Positions 33,040 to 45,936 of a stretch of DNA of 64,000 nt are shown here, one piece after another (position 1 is the first letter of the stretch; each line of letters opens with the position of its first letter). Position numbers and translations under genes: made by a program. Below the pieces are notes generated by a model. It saw nothing but the letters and a program-made list of their open reading frames with translations. It was not told the origin of the DNA and searched no databases. The DNA is taken from positions 1-64,000 of the forward strand of contig JAUCBJ010000187.1 of NCBI GenBank assembly GCA_032718475.1. The letters run 5' to 3'. This DNA is from Nemertoderma westbladi. Taxonomy: Eukaryota > Xenacoelomorpha > Nemertodermatida > Nemertodermatidae.

Positions 33040-35373
33040 TTTCACCTGTAAAAGCTTTTGCGGATATAACGAGCCATTTTCTCCGCAATATACCGTGTAG
33101 GTGTTTTAGCGGACATAACAAGCCATTTTCTCCGCAATGTAACGTGTAGGTGCTTTAGCGGACATAACAAGCCATTTTCTGCCGCAATGCGCCTAATACT
33201 CTAAAAGACTGGAACTCAGATGACGAAATCTGTCAGCTGATTTACTGTAAACGTGGCACATCTCTTTGTTCAGCTCGCTCAGCCAATCAGAGCGATTTTC
33301 ATTTTATCTTGCACAGAGGCCTACGGAAAACCGCGCAATGCATTACGGTTTTTGTTTACCTTTCTGAGCCTCAGAACATCGGCTTAGAAATTATTCTGTG
33401 CTTCTGTAGAAGTTTCAGACTTTAGCCAAACATTAGACGGCTTTGATTATAAGAACGTAAATCTATTATCAAATCAAACCAAACCATACCAACCTGCATT
33501 ATTTTACTTCTGTTTACTGTCTGTTATTAATTGTTATATGTTGATGGATATGTTGTTCTAAAGGTCTGAAGGTCTGAAAGCGCGAACAATAATAGATTTT
33601 TAGTTTCTTTATTGCACCGTAGGCAATAAAGTCGAAAGTACTGGTCGAGCGGTAAGCTGTAGGCCTACCTGCCCATCTACCCAAACCGGTACTTACAGGT
33701 ACAACAGTATTATTCGATTTTTTTAATTATATACCGGTAAGTCTTGATATTTAATTAGGGACTGCAGCCCTGGTTTTTTATTGAGATTTTACTTATTTCT
33801 GTCAGTTTTATTTATCTGTAAGTGTAATATTGAGCAGAAGGCGTTCAAATTGTACAGATAATTTGTAGACTGGATTGTTGTCTGACTGTTGTTAAGTCTG
33901 AAGAGATTGCAGTGTGTATAGAGTGTATGTCCGATAAAGTACAAGTTAGGAAGGTGGGGGCATCCAGTGCTGTAAGGTAAATCCCCCCCGAAAGAATACG
34001 TCGTACTACTCGGTTAGAACGCATACTAACTAACCATTTCGCCATTAACCATTTAACTGCATATACTGTAGGTTATTTAGGCTTGATAGTAGTCTGCCAG
34101 CGTTTGGTCTGTATTTTGTTTGTGTAGTCTGCACGGGTAGTGTAATATTTATTATTCAGAGTATATGCGAGTATTCGCAACCTACATAACTCCCCAAGTT
34201 TATTCCTACAGTAATTGTGCTTGTTATACATACCGTTATAGTTAAATTAACCCCGGTACTACATCAGGGCTGCTTGGCGTAGGTAAAGACTGGTGATTTT
34301 ATGCTCTAGTCACTCCAGCAGATACTGTGGTTCTTTTAGCTGTACAAGTATCTTTAACTGCTGGTTATTTGTTGTATAAGTATTTGTACCTAATTTAGGG
34401 TTTAGTGTACAGTACTTTCCGAAGGTAATTAGTGTGTAGGCAGTATATTTGTGTTGTAAAGTGGTTAATAGGCACATTAGCTCTGGTTGGCTGCGGTAAT
34501 TAACTTCTAGGTAAGGACACTCTGGGTACATAACGTAGTACTTATAGAGCTGTAGAGCTAAAGACTATAAGTCGTCAGACGGTGGTATTTTCTTATCTGG
34601 ACAACGCAATTTATTTACTACTGCTCAATTATTTTCAAATACCGTAGTTTCCTGTCCGTTTGTAAGAACCCGAAATTCTAACTCCTTGTTAGGCTGGTTT
34701 GTAGATTTCCTGCAAAATTACCCTAAAATTTGTACGTGTAACTTTTGGTGTTTATTTAAGAGATTGTAATCTCACACAGTAATTGTATGTAATTTGTAGT
34801 AATAAGTAACTTAGTAAAGTATAATTATTTGTTTTAGTGTCTAACAGGTAGCACTCCACTGAGAGCGTTCAGCTTCTGTGTAGTGACTCCTTACCAGAAA
34901 TAATAACATTTATTTCAAACTTTGACAAAACCCATTATACGGGTATATATATATTATAAATCAACTCAAACCGATTTATAAAATAGTAGGCCTGTTATAC
35001 ATCAATTGGGTCTTAATATCAGTTGAGCTACTGCTTGATAACAGTAATAAAGTAAAGGAAAGTAACCCTAAAATTCAGAAATTCAGTTATTCTAAAATAA
35101 TTGACATTACCGGTATTTATAGTAGGCTTATTATATTTATTTCTATAAATTTATGCTGAAATTATATACCGGTATTCTGTAATTAATCCTAGTCTATAAT
35201 CATACTTATATATATACTATAAGTGTATACCGGTATTCTAATATATTATATATATCGCGTTACATTGAGTAACGGTATCTGTAATTGATCACTAGGCTTG
35301 CAGTTGATACTGAATTACTAGACCTTGCTTTAACTGTCGTTATAGTAGTAGGCATTCAACTGTACAATCAAAC
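33040..35373 (+). repeat. 5' LTR/leader region of element C
   Basis: Precedes gag of element C. 33040-33520 shares ordered blocks with 3289-3860 of element A, including a CCAAT-type block at 33282-33299. Exact LTR ends could not be set. Many TACCGGTAT repeats lie at 35100-35260. Confidence 0.45.
33060..33206 (+). repeat. Three tandem 49-bp units
   Basis: Unit core GCGGACATAACAAGCC, ATTTTCTCCGCAATG, GTGTAGGTG, starting at about 33060, 33109 and 33158. A degenerate pair occurs at 3425-3510. Position suggests LTR enhancer repeats. Confidence 0.75.
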
Positions 35374-37617
35374 ATGGCTGACACAAAGCAAACTCTGTCA
35401 GATAGTCTCCTAGAAAGAACAGTCTGCGACTCAGACAGGAGTGCAGAACATCTGAGACCGAAGTCCAAGTCCCCTCCCACTGTAAGAAAGGTCATCCCTT
35501 CAGTAGTAGTATCAGACCTTAGGCTAGTCAAGCACCGTAGTTCTATTATAGGCACTCGGGCTCAAGTCAAGCGGGACCAAGAGGCAGCTGTTAAACAGCA
35601 GCAACACCTGAACCTAGAACTTATTTCTCAGCGGCCCGATAGCTCCAGTAGTTCAGATACTGTAGAGTTGATACCCGAGATCGGAGCAAAGATGGCAGAA
35701 GCGGTTTATTCGGATCCACTTCTCATTCTTCCTGAAGCCGTACTCACTAGGGTATTGATTGCGGTGGAGGAACATCAAATCGATTGGGCGAGAAGTAAGC
35801 GATCGACCAAGGACAGTTATGCGGGATACACAATGGAGGAACTGAAGTCTATTGTCTAGACACAATGGAACTTCCCCGGACCCGGACTCCCGTTTAACTT
35901 ATCGGAAGCTGCCTGGGAGGACTTATACAGGATGGGAGTGGTAAAGGACACTAGAGATCCAGCTGTATGGAAGAGGTCGGCAGCAGGATATGTATAGGGA
36001 TTCTTCAGCTCTTTGGAGCGATTAGAGGAACAACTGTTTCAACAACCCCAAGGACCTCAAGAGCAGGGAGAGCTGCTTTATCAAGTTAGAGAACAAATCT
36101 TACGGATCAGACTGATCCTTTCGGCCTTTGAGGAAGCCTCAAAGAGAAGCCAAGACACGTCGTTGCAAGTTGCCATAAAGACTTGGTTCCAATGGGTGAG
36201 TCTTAAAGTCCAAGGAACAACACAATGGAAAATTCAGCTAACTGAGCGCGCGACCCACGGAGAATCAACGGACGCTACCTTTTCTCAGGTGGAAAGCGAC
36301 GTTACATCAGAGAAACCTCAGAAGAAGGACGCTATTGACATCTATCTGTCGGACTATCAACGATTTATAGGTGACAAAGAGTTAAGGAGACGGCTAGCTG
36401 GACTTCACCCTAATAGTGAGGGAGCCAAATTTGTGTTAGACTCATTAGATGCGGAAATGTTAGCCGCGGAGCAGGCTAAATTTGATGAAAGCATCCTCAT
36501 CGCTAGAGAACAGGAAGAACAATTAAAGAAAAAACGTATAGAAGACTGAAAGGCAGCCGCAGCGGCAGCGGCAGAAGTTGAAAGAAAAGCGGCAGCGGCA
36601 GCGGCAGTGGCAGAAGCGGAAAGAAAAGAGGCAGAAGCGGAAGGAAAAGCTGCAGCGGCAGCGGCAGCGGCAGAGGCAGAAAGAAAAGCGGAAAGAAAAG
36701 CGGCAGAGGTAGAAAGAAAAGCGGCAGTGGCAGAAGCGGAAAGAAAGGCAGCAGAGGCAGTGGCAGCAGCAGAACGGAGGGCATCTGAAGAAACAGCCCA
36801 ACTAGAGTTGGAAAATCTTCAAGAGAAGCAAGACTACTTAAATAAACGGAGAACAGCTAGTCAAATGCAGATGATAAGTCAATCTACTCCCAAGAGGCAG
36901 GGATTTACATCATCTGATGAAGGCGATACAACAGATCCTGAAGGCGGAGGAAATAGATCTCGTTCCAGTAAACGTAGAAGAACGCCCCACCATCAGAAAT
37001 TGCCTAATTTGCCCCCAGCTGTGAGAAGGCAACTAGCTAGTGCAGACTTAGGTAGTACAGAACACACAGACCAAATTATTAGAGTAGAAAGACTCCCGAC
37101 TATAGTAGATGAGCCTGAAATAATTAGGCCTGTTCTCGAAGCCACCCCCTCTGTGATAGAGACCCCTGTACTTCCAGAACCTCACTCTAAATTCCCTTTG
37201 CACAGTACTAAACTACCTGTGCCCAGTAGAATAGTCCCTGAATCCGCCCCGGTCCTGGACGCCGAGCAAGACATCAACGATTTGTCGCCCGTCGTCCCTC
37301 GTCTGCCCGCTACTATGTTGGCGACTCCCGCTTCAGCGGTAGAGTGGGTGGATGAGCGACGGCGGGGGATGGATCTCCTGCTCGGACAAATGGAGGAACA
37401 TCGGGTACGTTCCTCCCAACAGGTCCGGGAGTTGGAAGGGACTGTTCAGCAGTTAAAGGGAACAGTAAGAGAGGGTAGGTTAGAATTGCAAGAAGTGCAG
37501 CAGAGTATCGCGTTAGAATGCGATAAGTTAGTAAATATACAAAAGGGTATACCACCACCCCCTGTAACAATGTGTCAACCTGTTAGGTCTGAAGTATTTC
37601 ATGCGCAAGGTGTGTAG
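35374..37617 (+). pseudogene. Element C gag, N-terminal part with Ala-Glu-Arg coiled coil, four stops
   Basis: One frame throughout, starting MADTKQTLSDSLLERTV. Stops at TAG 35857, TAG 35995, TGA 36547 and TAG 37615, with no frameshift. 36550-36800 is an (AEAERKAA)n low-complexity coiled coil. Then come a basic patch (SRSSKRRR), a Pro-rich part and a second coiled coil (MEEHRVRSSQQVRELEGTV). Same layout as gag of B and D, without sequence identity and without the 20-mer. Confidence 0.75.
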
Positions 37618-38511
37618 CCTACACGCATCTATACTGCTAGTGAAGTAGAAGCTCCTATAGTAAACCCTATTAAGGATAATTATAAACCTGTTGATAATGA
37701 TATTCCATATAGACCTGATCATAATCCGAGAAATTTATATACCGATAACTCAATATTAAATAATACGATGGCACAAGAAAGTTTTACGCGTCAAATGGCT
37801 AGAACCGAAGCCCGTCAAGTGGTAAAGGTGGGAGAGATCGTCAAGTTCAATGGAGATGAGATGAAATGGTTACCTTTTATTGAATATTACAAAGATAACA
37901 TACAGAACTCTGTACTATCTAACGGAGAGAAACTTAGATTCCTCATCAAGTGTTTGGAAGGACCTCCCAAGTTAATGGCGTTAAAATTTATTGGACATCC
38001 CGATGGATTAAGACAAGTTTGGGATACGCTAAACATCAGGTATGGTAATAGGACAAACATAGCTTGGTATTTGTATGCGAAATTAGTAGCGCCCCGAAAG
38101 TTTCTTAGCAGCGGGATTATAGAATTTTCCGATGAGATCCAGGAGATCTGTAGACAGTTAGATTGGCTAGGTAAGTCTCATGAATATCAGAGTTCTATGG
38201 TTGTTGGAGCAGTGGCCTCTACTTTGCCGAAGGGTGGAGTAGGTACGCGTTGGGACAAGAGAGTGCTCTATATGATGGACCAGCAACAAAGAGACCCTAC
38301 CATGGCTGATCTCATGTCATTCTTAAATGGAGAGGTAAGATTACAGCTCCTAAAGCAGTCCCGAGAGAAGACACTGGAAAATAAGGTAATTGAAAAACCC
38401 GTTTCTAGGAGAAAGGTAACACCAGTGTGTTATACCGATGACGGCGAAAGCCAAACCTCTCAAGAGGAGAACAGCAGAAAAGACACCGAAAGATCTTACT
38501 ATGTCAACTAA
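37618..38511 (+). pseudogene. Element C gag capsid region (DUF1759-type)
   Basis: Same frame continues; ATG at 37768. VGEIVKFNGDEMKWLPFIEY, KLRFLIKCLEGPPKLMAL, GLRQVWDTLNIRYGNR and MADLMSFLNGEVRLQ follow the DUF1759 pattern (FxGD-x2-W...F...K...L...L-x-G). TAA at 38509 ends it. Confidence 0.8.
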
Positions 38512-40095
38512 GCACCTAAAGACGTAAGTAAATTTAAGTCTCGAACCAGTGACAGGAGAGAACAGGTAACAAAAACTCCTCCTACGTCTCCTAAGATAAT
38601 TCATGGAAGAAAGTCCGAGGAAAGAACAAGTGTGCACAACACTACCCAAGGTAAAGTAAGTAACATCAAACCCAAATGTGCATTGTGCGACGGGCCCCAT
38701 CGTTTAAGTGTATGTGATGAATTCTTAAAGAATTCCCTAAAAGATAGACTTGATGTCACGTGGGATAAGCGGTTGTGTTATAATTGTCTCAGACAAGGAC
38801 ACCAATGGCGAACCTGTTACTCTGATGCAAGGTATGCTAAGTGCGGCGCGAAACATCATATCTTGCTGCACACCGAGTTTGAAAGAACCAGCCCGAGTCA
38901 GGTAAGTGAGTCCGAACTACATGTCCAATTCAGTGATGTGAACGACACTGACCACAGCTCTGAGAAGGAAGGATTTTACATGGACGAATTCTCCGATGAA
39001 AACGAATCCTGTTATATGATAAACACCGCGGTGTATCGAGCGCTTACGTATGAGACTGAGACCGATAATGAAGTCCAATCGAATATTCCAGACCGACAAC
39101 CGTCTTGGAAAGCGCCAACTTCCAACGTCAGAATTCGGGAATTCCCCGTAGTTCAGCTGAGAGTCCATGGGCCAGGAAAGAGTTTTATAGTAAACGCCCT
39201 CCTAGACTCCGGCAGCACAGGAACATTCATCGACAAAGAACTAGCTGAAGACATCTTTGCTGGACAACCCAAGTTCCGAACTAAGTTGAACCTTTCAGGA
39301 ATTATGCAGGTTTGGAAATCTACAGTAGCTACAGACTACTATGTAGGCGCATTGTCCACTCCCCAGGACGAACTAGGAGAATACAGCATAAGGTCAGTAA
39401 AAATGGTGACGATAAAGAACTTTGCTACCAGCCAAGTGGAACCTTACAACTGGGATGAAGACGATTTTACCCAGCAGCATAATATCCCTAGATTCAACAC
39501 CGACTACCCAGGGGTACAGATATTGATCGGCCAAAATGCGCATGAGGCGCTTGAGACATTAGAAAAACGGCCTGCTCGACCGCAACCATTGCAAACATAT
39601 GCGGGAAGAACAAGAGTAGGTTGGTACTTCACTGGACCTTCCCGTAGAACACTCATGGAAAGATCACCTACTGACCACATACACCAGGTGAGTGAATGGG
39701 AAGAAGAAATCAGTAAGGGAGAGACCACACCTGAGGGAACACCATACTCCTCAAATAACGACGATATTACCCAATTATTTGACGAGGAAAATACAATCGA
39801 CCTCCTCACCGAAAGTGAAGCTTGGAGAAACCAAGTGCACCTGTGCCATCTCATCAATCATGGCGGACAATTCGACTACAATGACGAGCTAAATGAGGTG
39901 ATAGATCGACACAACGCTAAGATTCGTGATGAACACGCTGTACGATTCTTTACTCAAGAAGCTGTAGAGCCTAATTCCTACGACAAAGCACTATCGGTCG
40001 AGGAGGAAAGAGCCAAGCAGATCCAGGAAATGACTACACGTTTTCTTAAAGATCAAGGTAGGTATGAGATTGGTCTTCCATTCCGACGGCGATAA
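38512..40095 (+). pseudogene. Element C nucleocapsid and aspartic protease
   Basis: Zinc-binding part CALCDGPHRLSVC, then CYNCLRQGHQWRTC (perfect CCHC) and KCGAKHHILLH. Protease VNALLDSGSTGTFIDKEL has an intact DSGS active site. GVQILIGQNAHEAL and RTRVGWYFTGPSR are the BEL/Pao A17 region. It then leads toward RT (SYDKALSVEEERAKQI). TAA at 40093. Confidence 0.85.
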
Positions 40096-41444
40096 CCCAA
40101 CTTTATAAATAACCGACCCTTAGCAGAGAAGAGAATCGCGCAACTACATCGGCGTCTTATGGCCAATGCTTCAGCTAAAGAGATATATAAGACCCAGCTG
40201 AAGAAATTCATCGATAAGGGATATGCGGAGTGAGTACCGGAAGAAACAGCCATAACTGAGAGAACGTATTATCTAACACATCATTACGTTCCCAAACCCG
40301 GTAAACCCAACGAAGTCCGGGTAGTATTCGACGGCTCCGCCCTTTACATGGGCCAATCCCTTAATTCTGAGTTGTTGCCGGACCCAACTTACTCCAATCC
40401 TTGTTGGGAATACTCTTAAGATTACGGCAATATTCTATCGCTTTCGCCTCGGATATAGAAGGCATGTTCTTACGAGTTAAGGTGCTGGATAGGGATCGAG
40501 ACAGCCTACAATTTCTGTGGTGGCCTGAAGGAGACCTCAACCAAAAACCAGTGGAGTACTGGATGACCATACAGGCTTTTGGGATCATCTCGAGCCCCTC
40601 GAACGCTTGTTCAGTAGTGCGCACCACTGCTGATGACAACCGAGACGCCTTCTCTAAAGCAGTTATCGACAACATCAAACGGGATATATATATGGACGAC
40701 AATTTAAAGTCCCTCCCATCGGTGGAAGAAGCCATTGATGTTGCCAAGGGAACGGTAGAATGTTTGAAACGCGGTGGATTTCGACTAACCAAATTCACTA
40801 GCAACTCCCGTGAGTTTCTGGAATCGATCCCGGTAGAAGACCGAGGGGTTAAAGACCTGGACCTTATCAAGGACGATCTTCCGGAAACCAAGACGCTTGG
40901 TCTGAAATGGGACATGGAGAGAGATATCCTGTTTTTCCAGCTAAAACAGCGAGATAATCCAGTTCGAACTAAACGGATTTGTCTAAGTATCCTGAGCACT
41001 TATTTCGATCCATTGGGATTTATTAGCCCAGTTATATTGGTTGCTCGGAGTTTAGTTCAACAAATGTGGCTTGAAAACCACTCGTGGGACGATCCACTTA
41101 AGGGAGAACTACTAAAGAAGTGGATGAAATGGGAAGATTCTCTACCATCTATCGAGAACTTTACGATTTCCCGTTCATATTTTGGTCACATTCTCCCCAC
41201 GTATTCCTATCAACTCCATGTGTTTGGAGACGCCAGCGATATGGGAATAGGTATAGTAGCCTACCTGAGAGTTGAAACTCCGGATGGAATTAAAGTTGCC
41301 TTGATTACCTCTAAGGCCTTGATAAACAACAAGCTACGAGTTCCTCGAGCGGGAGTTAAAGGCGGCTCTATACGCTACTGCCATCGGCCGGAATGTCACA
41401 GAACAGATCGACTATCCACTGGAGAAAACTGTCTATTGGACTGA
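40096..41444 (+). pseudogene. Element C reverse transcriptase
   Basis: First part in the old frame (KKFIDKGYAE, TGA 40231, YYLTHHYVPKPGKPNEVRVV, FDGSALYMGQSLNSELLP). A 1-nt loss near 40380 shifts to SLLGILLRLRQYSIAFASDI, EGMFLRVKVLDRDRDSLQF, RDIYMDDNLKSLPSVEEA (YMDD box), TYFDPLGFISPVILVARSL and the beginning of RNase H (LHVFGDASDMGIG). Catalytic Asp residues are present; the frame is lost at about 41350 by an extra G. Confidence 0.88.
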
Positions 41445-41820
41445 TGCTTTACTCGTTTTGGAGTATATAACCAATGAAGTCTGTCAGTTCAGCGTCTTCG
41501 TTACCAACAGAGTCGCCATTATACTTAGTCGCACTAATGTAGATCAATGGAGACATTGCCCTGGGACGATTAATCCAGCCGACATCGCCTCCAGAGGAGC
41601 AACTCCTCAAGAACTGATAGATACTCCAGACTGGTTAGGTGGACCCGACTTCCTAAGTAAAGAAGAGGATGAATGGCCTCCTCATCTCACCACGGCTGAG
41701 ATTAGACAAGCCAAGGGAGCGGAGAAAATCAAACCTAAAACCCGGACGAGTAAATTGAAGTTATTTAAACCCGTGATAGATCTGTCTGTACTAACTCCGG
41801 AGACGACGCTGTGGATCTAA
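41354..41820 (+). pseudogene. Element C RNase H and following linker
   Basis: After the extra G the frame reads AELKAALYATAIG (catalytic Glu), VYWTDALLVLEYITN (Asp), CPGTINPADIASRG, LGGPDFLSKEEDEWP. The linker is short and lacks the SPD repeat of B and D. Confidence 0.82.
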
Positions 41821-42197
41821 ACTCCCCCGCCACAAATAAATCTGTTGTGGAAATTAGAGAAAGAGACTGGAAATCTGGAACACCAGACGTCTCGCAGGGA
41901 CTCTCACCTCTCCTGCAGAGAGCGATAAATCACTATAGCTCCTGGAATCGGCTTTGTAAGGCCGTCGTGTATTTGAAGCGATGCTTCCATCATCACTACT
42001 CCAGGACGAAGATTGCTAGTGATACCGCTCCACTGACATCTGCACGCACAGGTCCATGCTATTAAAGATCTTCCCAAATACAAGGTATCAGATAGGTTTC
42101 TAATGGAGAAGATCAGTTACCAGGAGCATGAAGATACCAATAAGCAGATACTGAGACTCCTGCAATGCTTTGAAGATTCCGATAAGTATTTCCTCGT
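41821..42197 (+). pseudogene. Element C pol, integrase N-terminal side, interrupted
   Basis: Conserved HYSSWNRLCKAVVYLKR (matches SWTDACRKLAWLKR of B), then shifts to HEDTNKQILRLLQCFEDSDK, stopping at the terminal-inverted-repeat insertion. Confidence 0.7.
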
Positions 42198-43224
42198 CAC
42201 CTTCAAGGCAGAACCCCCTAAGTCGATTTTTTTCGATTTTCATGTTTTTGACTTTTTGGGTAATTCGATATCGGCTTTTTCGTCTGGCAGAACACCGAAG
42301 CTTTTCTACCAGCCATTTTTGAGTTATAAGCCAAAGACAGTTCCCCGTAACTTATGCCCACTTCGAGGCAGAACCCCCCAAGTCAATAATTGGCTTGCAA
42401 AACACCGTAAATTCAAGTATATGAAATTCAGTCCACCTGGCAAAACCCCTTAAATCAGAAATAACAACCTGTAAAACCCCTTAAATCCGAAACAATAGCC
42501 TGGCAAAACCCCGTAATTTATCATTTATATAACTGGTTTGTATTGCGGCCAGGACACAAATATTAATTAGGGACACAAACATTATTGAGGGACGCAAACA
42601 TTAATGAGGGACACAAAACATTAATAGGGCAGGGGTCCATGGTTGCCAATGGATATTAATATGAGCGATGGTGATGCTTGCCATCAGACGATTAGATATT
42701 AAGTGATTAACTGGAAAAAAATACTACCATGGGAACGTGAGTTTCGATCAAAGAACCGCCGTTTTGTATACATTCCATCTTCCTAATTAGATGGAAATTA
42801 ATTGAAAGCGACGTTCGGATACGTTGTTCAGCTGCCTGTTTTCTGCTACCCCCCCCCCCCCCCCCCGGCTGGTATACCCCCATATTTTCAATTTACCTCC
42901 TACCACCACCATTCATGTTACCATCCCCCCCCCCCCCATGTTACCATTCCTGACTCCCCCTCATGTTCATCATTTTTTTACTCCTACTCCTTCCCTTTTT
43001 AGTAACAACATCGTTTATTGTTTTGGTTAGAAAAACCATCTCTGTAACCTAATCCTTTCCTTCAATTGGCAATAACATAGTTTATTGGCTTGGTCAGATT
43101 AATATGTTATTATTTATTGTTGTTATTTTATTGCTTGACAGTAATGAGAATTGTAATACTGTAATATATTGTATGTGTATGGGTGGTAACATGAATCATA
43201 CTAAGTGCGAAGGGCGATAGTGCC

Positions 43225-43424
43225 CATGATTAATGTTTGTGCCCTTGATTGATATCTGTCCCTCGTTTATTGTTTGTGTCCCTCATTAATGTTTGTGTAT
43301 CTCATTAATGTTTGTGTCTCTCATTAATGTTTGTGTCCCTCATTAATGTTTGTGTATCTCATTAATGTTTGTGTCCCTCATTAATGTTTGTGTCCCTCAT
43401 TAATATTTGTGCCCGTGATTGATA
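43225..43424. repeat. 19-bp tandem repeat, at least seven units
   Basis: Unit GTTTGTGTCCCTCATTAAT, with TATCTC and TCTCTC variants. The same unit occurs inverted, in about four degenerate copies, at 42550-42630, so the element interior is itself an inverted repeat. Confidence 0.85.
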
Positions 43425-44198
43425 TTTTGTTTTTCGTTTGTATGATTCTCGTTTTTGTCCAAGTTGCTATTAGTTACTCTAGGTTGCCGGACGTTTTGGA
43501 CAATTTGGTCAGCAACTAGCAACTTAATTTGAGCAACATTAACTTTTAGTCTCCGTTATAATATGAGGCATCTTTAACAGCAACAAAGTTCGCGTTTACA
43601 TAGAGCAACTTGATCGGCAACCTGAAATGCTTACTAAGTTGCTGATAGAGTTGCTCAAAATGTTGCCACGTACTGTAGAAAAGACAGGTCATTAATTATT
43701 CGTCATGACGTACTGTAAGTGAACTTTACTTTAACGTAGCTGTAACCCTGTAGCTAGACTTTGTTCTTACTGTAGAGTACCACCCATGGCTATATTTTGT
43801 ACTTAGAGTTCCGCTTTGCTTGAATCTAAATTTTGTTCTTATAGTTCTGCATTTTGGCTACATTTTGTTCAATTTGTATTGATACATGATTCTAACTACA
43901 GTCCCGTACTTATTTTAGAAGCAATTTATACCAAAATATCAAAAACTTATGGAGCCCTTTAGAATTTTGAATTCAAAAATTTCCAACATGTGCGCAAGTG
44001 TGTTAAGCTATATTGTATGTGATTATTTGTTATTATTGCGTTTACAGCTAATACTAACACCTGATCATGTGCTAGTTAACATGTTAGATAGCACTTATTA
44101 GCTAATAACAAATGCGCACATGTATTACGTGCGCACTACGCACTAAATTATTAAGGACGTACGATACGCCTTGGCTATTATTTGATATATTTTGCGTG

Positions 44199-44358
44199 TT
44201 TTTTGTAAAAATTCGTACTTATGGTGTTTTGCCAAATTGAGGATACCTTGTTTTTTAGGCAATACCCCGCAACTATCGCATAGTTACGGGATAATACCAG
44301 AAAACGGTGTTCCCCTTTGTTTTGGCAAAACACCATAAGTCAGAATTTTTACAAAAAA
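44199..44358. repeat. Internal long hairpin with nested hairpin
   Basis: ACTTATGGTGTTTTGCCAAA (left arm end) pairs with TTTGGCAAAACACCATAAGT; outer parts TTTTTTGTAAAAATTC and GAATTTTTACAAAAAA extend it to about 38 bp. The loop contains CCCG-c-AACTA...TAGTT-a-CGGG. Confidence 0.8.
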
Positions 44359-44544
44359 ACCGCAATATATTTCAAAGGTAATTCTAAATCAAATTAAAAG
44401 TTTAATTATATGAATTCTATATATATTTAGTTATCAAAAAACACAATAACAAGTAAACTGAGGCATCTCTCTAAAAAATAAACAGTTTTTATCGATTATC
44501 TCAGAACTACAAAAATCGACTTAGGGGGTTCTGCCTTGAAGGTG

Positions 44545-45341
44545 ATGTCCTGTTGTTGAGAAATCCACAGATGTGCTTAAGGGATCATTTCTCTAGCATA
44601 ATGATAGATGGGTTAATACGTGTTGGAGGGAGATTAACTAATGCTCCATTATCCTTTGACACTAAGTTTCCCATACTCATTAGAAATCTTGAAATACAAA
44701 TCAAGATGATTGTAGATGTTCACAGTAGACTTTACCATGCTGGTAGAGAACGAGTTCTTAGCAAAATTCGAACTCGCTATTATTTTCATAAACCCCGTAG
44801 AGCTCTGAACCAAGTTCTTAGGAACTGTATACCCTGTAGGAAAGCATTCAGTAGGCCTTTAACACAGCGAGAGGCAGAATTACCTAGGGAACGAGTAAGC
44901 TTATATGAACCACCCTTTACTAATACCGGTGTGGATTTATTTGGCCCTATTGAAGTATATCGTGCTAGGACTATAGTCAAGCGATGGTGTGTCATCTTTG
45001 TCTGTATGACTTGTAGAGCGATCCATCTAGATATGGTGAACGATCTATCTACCAACAGCTTCATACTGAGTTTACGCCGACAGATCGCTCGCTTTGGAAC
45101 TAGCAACACGATGAGATCTGATAAGGGAACGAACTTCATTGGCGCCAATAATGAGATCAAGGCTTACGTTAGAGATTGGATCCAAAGACAGGTGGACGAT
45201 CAGTTGAGGGTAACAGCATCTAGCTGGACCTTCAACGCCGCCGACGCCCCTTGGTGGGGAGGAAGTTGGGAGAGATTAATAAGAAGCATGAATGAATACT
45301 GCATTTCACTTTATAGTGCCGTGCCGCGCATATCTCACTGA
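44545..45341 (+). pseudogene. Element C integrase, zinc end and catalytic core
   Basis: Resumes after the insertion: LIRVGGRLTNAPLSFDTKFP, YHAGRERVLSKIRTRYYF, CIPCRKAFSRPL (zinc part), NTGVDLFGPIEV (Asp), RSDKGTNFIGANNEI (Asp), PWWGGSWERLIRSMN (Glu). Frame lost at about 45285 by a 4-nt tandem duplication (ATGA). Confidence 0.88.
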
Positions 45342-45936
45342 CGAACTTTTGCGGACGTTAATGGAAGAAATCGCCGCCTATCTTAACGAGAGACCGCTTA
45401 TGCCAGTCTCAACGAGTCCCGACTCCCTGGAAGCGCTAACACCCACGCACTTCCTACTGAAGAAACCTGTAGCCATGCTCCCACGCTCGGAAATCACGGA
45501 CGGAGACAAATACTGCCGACAAACTTGGCAACTTATGCAGTTATTATCCCATCGTTTCGCTGACCATTTCGAAAAACATTATCTGCCTACGCTACAATTT
45601 CGAACCAAGTGGTTTGCGCAGCAAGAAAACGTCAGCGCCGGAGACATGGTCCTTATTGTGGAATCAGATCTTCCACGTAAGCGGTGGCAGACAGGTCGTA
45701 TCATCGAGACTCATATCTCCGATGATGGTTTAGTGCGATCGGTAGAACTCGTCGCCATGCGACGTAACTTTAAGAAACCTGGAATTGTATTCGAAACGCA
45801 GCAGCTCAATCGCCCAGTTGGTCGTTTATGTTTACTGGAAAGAGACAGAGAACTATCCGGAAACTATGGAAGGCAAGATACTCTTCCCACGACCACCTCC
45901 CTAATCCAACAAACATCTAGGGACTCCCCAATGTAA
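45292..45936 (+). pseudogene. Element C integrase C-terminal domain
   Basis: YLTDELLRTLMEEIAAYLNE, EALTPTHFLLKKPVAMLP, RFADHFEKHYLPTLQ, GDMVLIVESDLPRKRWQTGR (SH3-like C-terminal fold), ending RLCLLERDRELSG...RDSPM at 45936. Nearly identical to 3-140. Confidence 0.88.

Larger units (their letters stand above)
42198..44544. mobile_element. Non-autonomous element with perfect 34-bp terminal inverted repeats
   Basis: 42198-42231 (CACCTTCAAGGCAGAACCCC and CTAAGTCGATTTTT) is the exact reverse complement of 44511-44544. It splits element C integrase. Inside are repeated GGCAGAACCCC / GGCAAAACCCC motifs, a 19-bp tandem array, poly-C tracts (42849-42866 and 42925-42937) and a strong internal hairpin. 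No transposase. The target duplication is unclear: TTCAA on the left faces TTGAA on the right if the repeat is taken as 25 bp. Superfamily not assigned. Confidence 0.82.

Noticed and set aside
36503-36801. Leu/Pro- or Cys/Arg-rich minus-strand ORFs
   Set aside because: Antisense shadows of the Ala-Glu-Arg coiled-coil repeat of element C gag.
35857-40233. Stop-codon reassignment or readthrough in element C
   Set aside because: All three stop codons occur in frame, later frameshifts and an insertion also break the gene, and the Gypsy ORF in the same window avoids stops in the standard code. Decay is simpler.
42802-43030. Pro/His-rich ORFs over C tracts
   Set aside because: Low-complexity sequence inside a non-autonomous DNA element, no family features.
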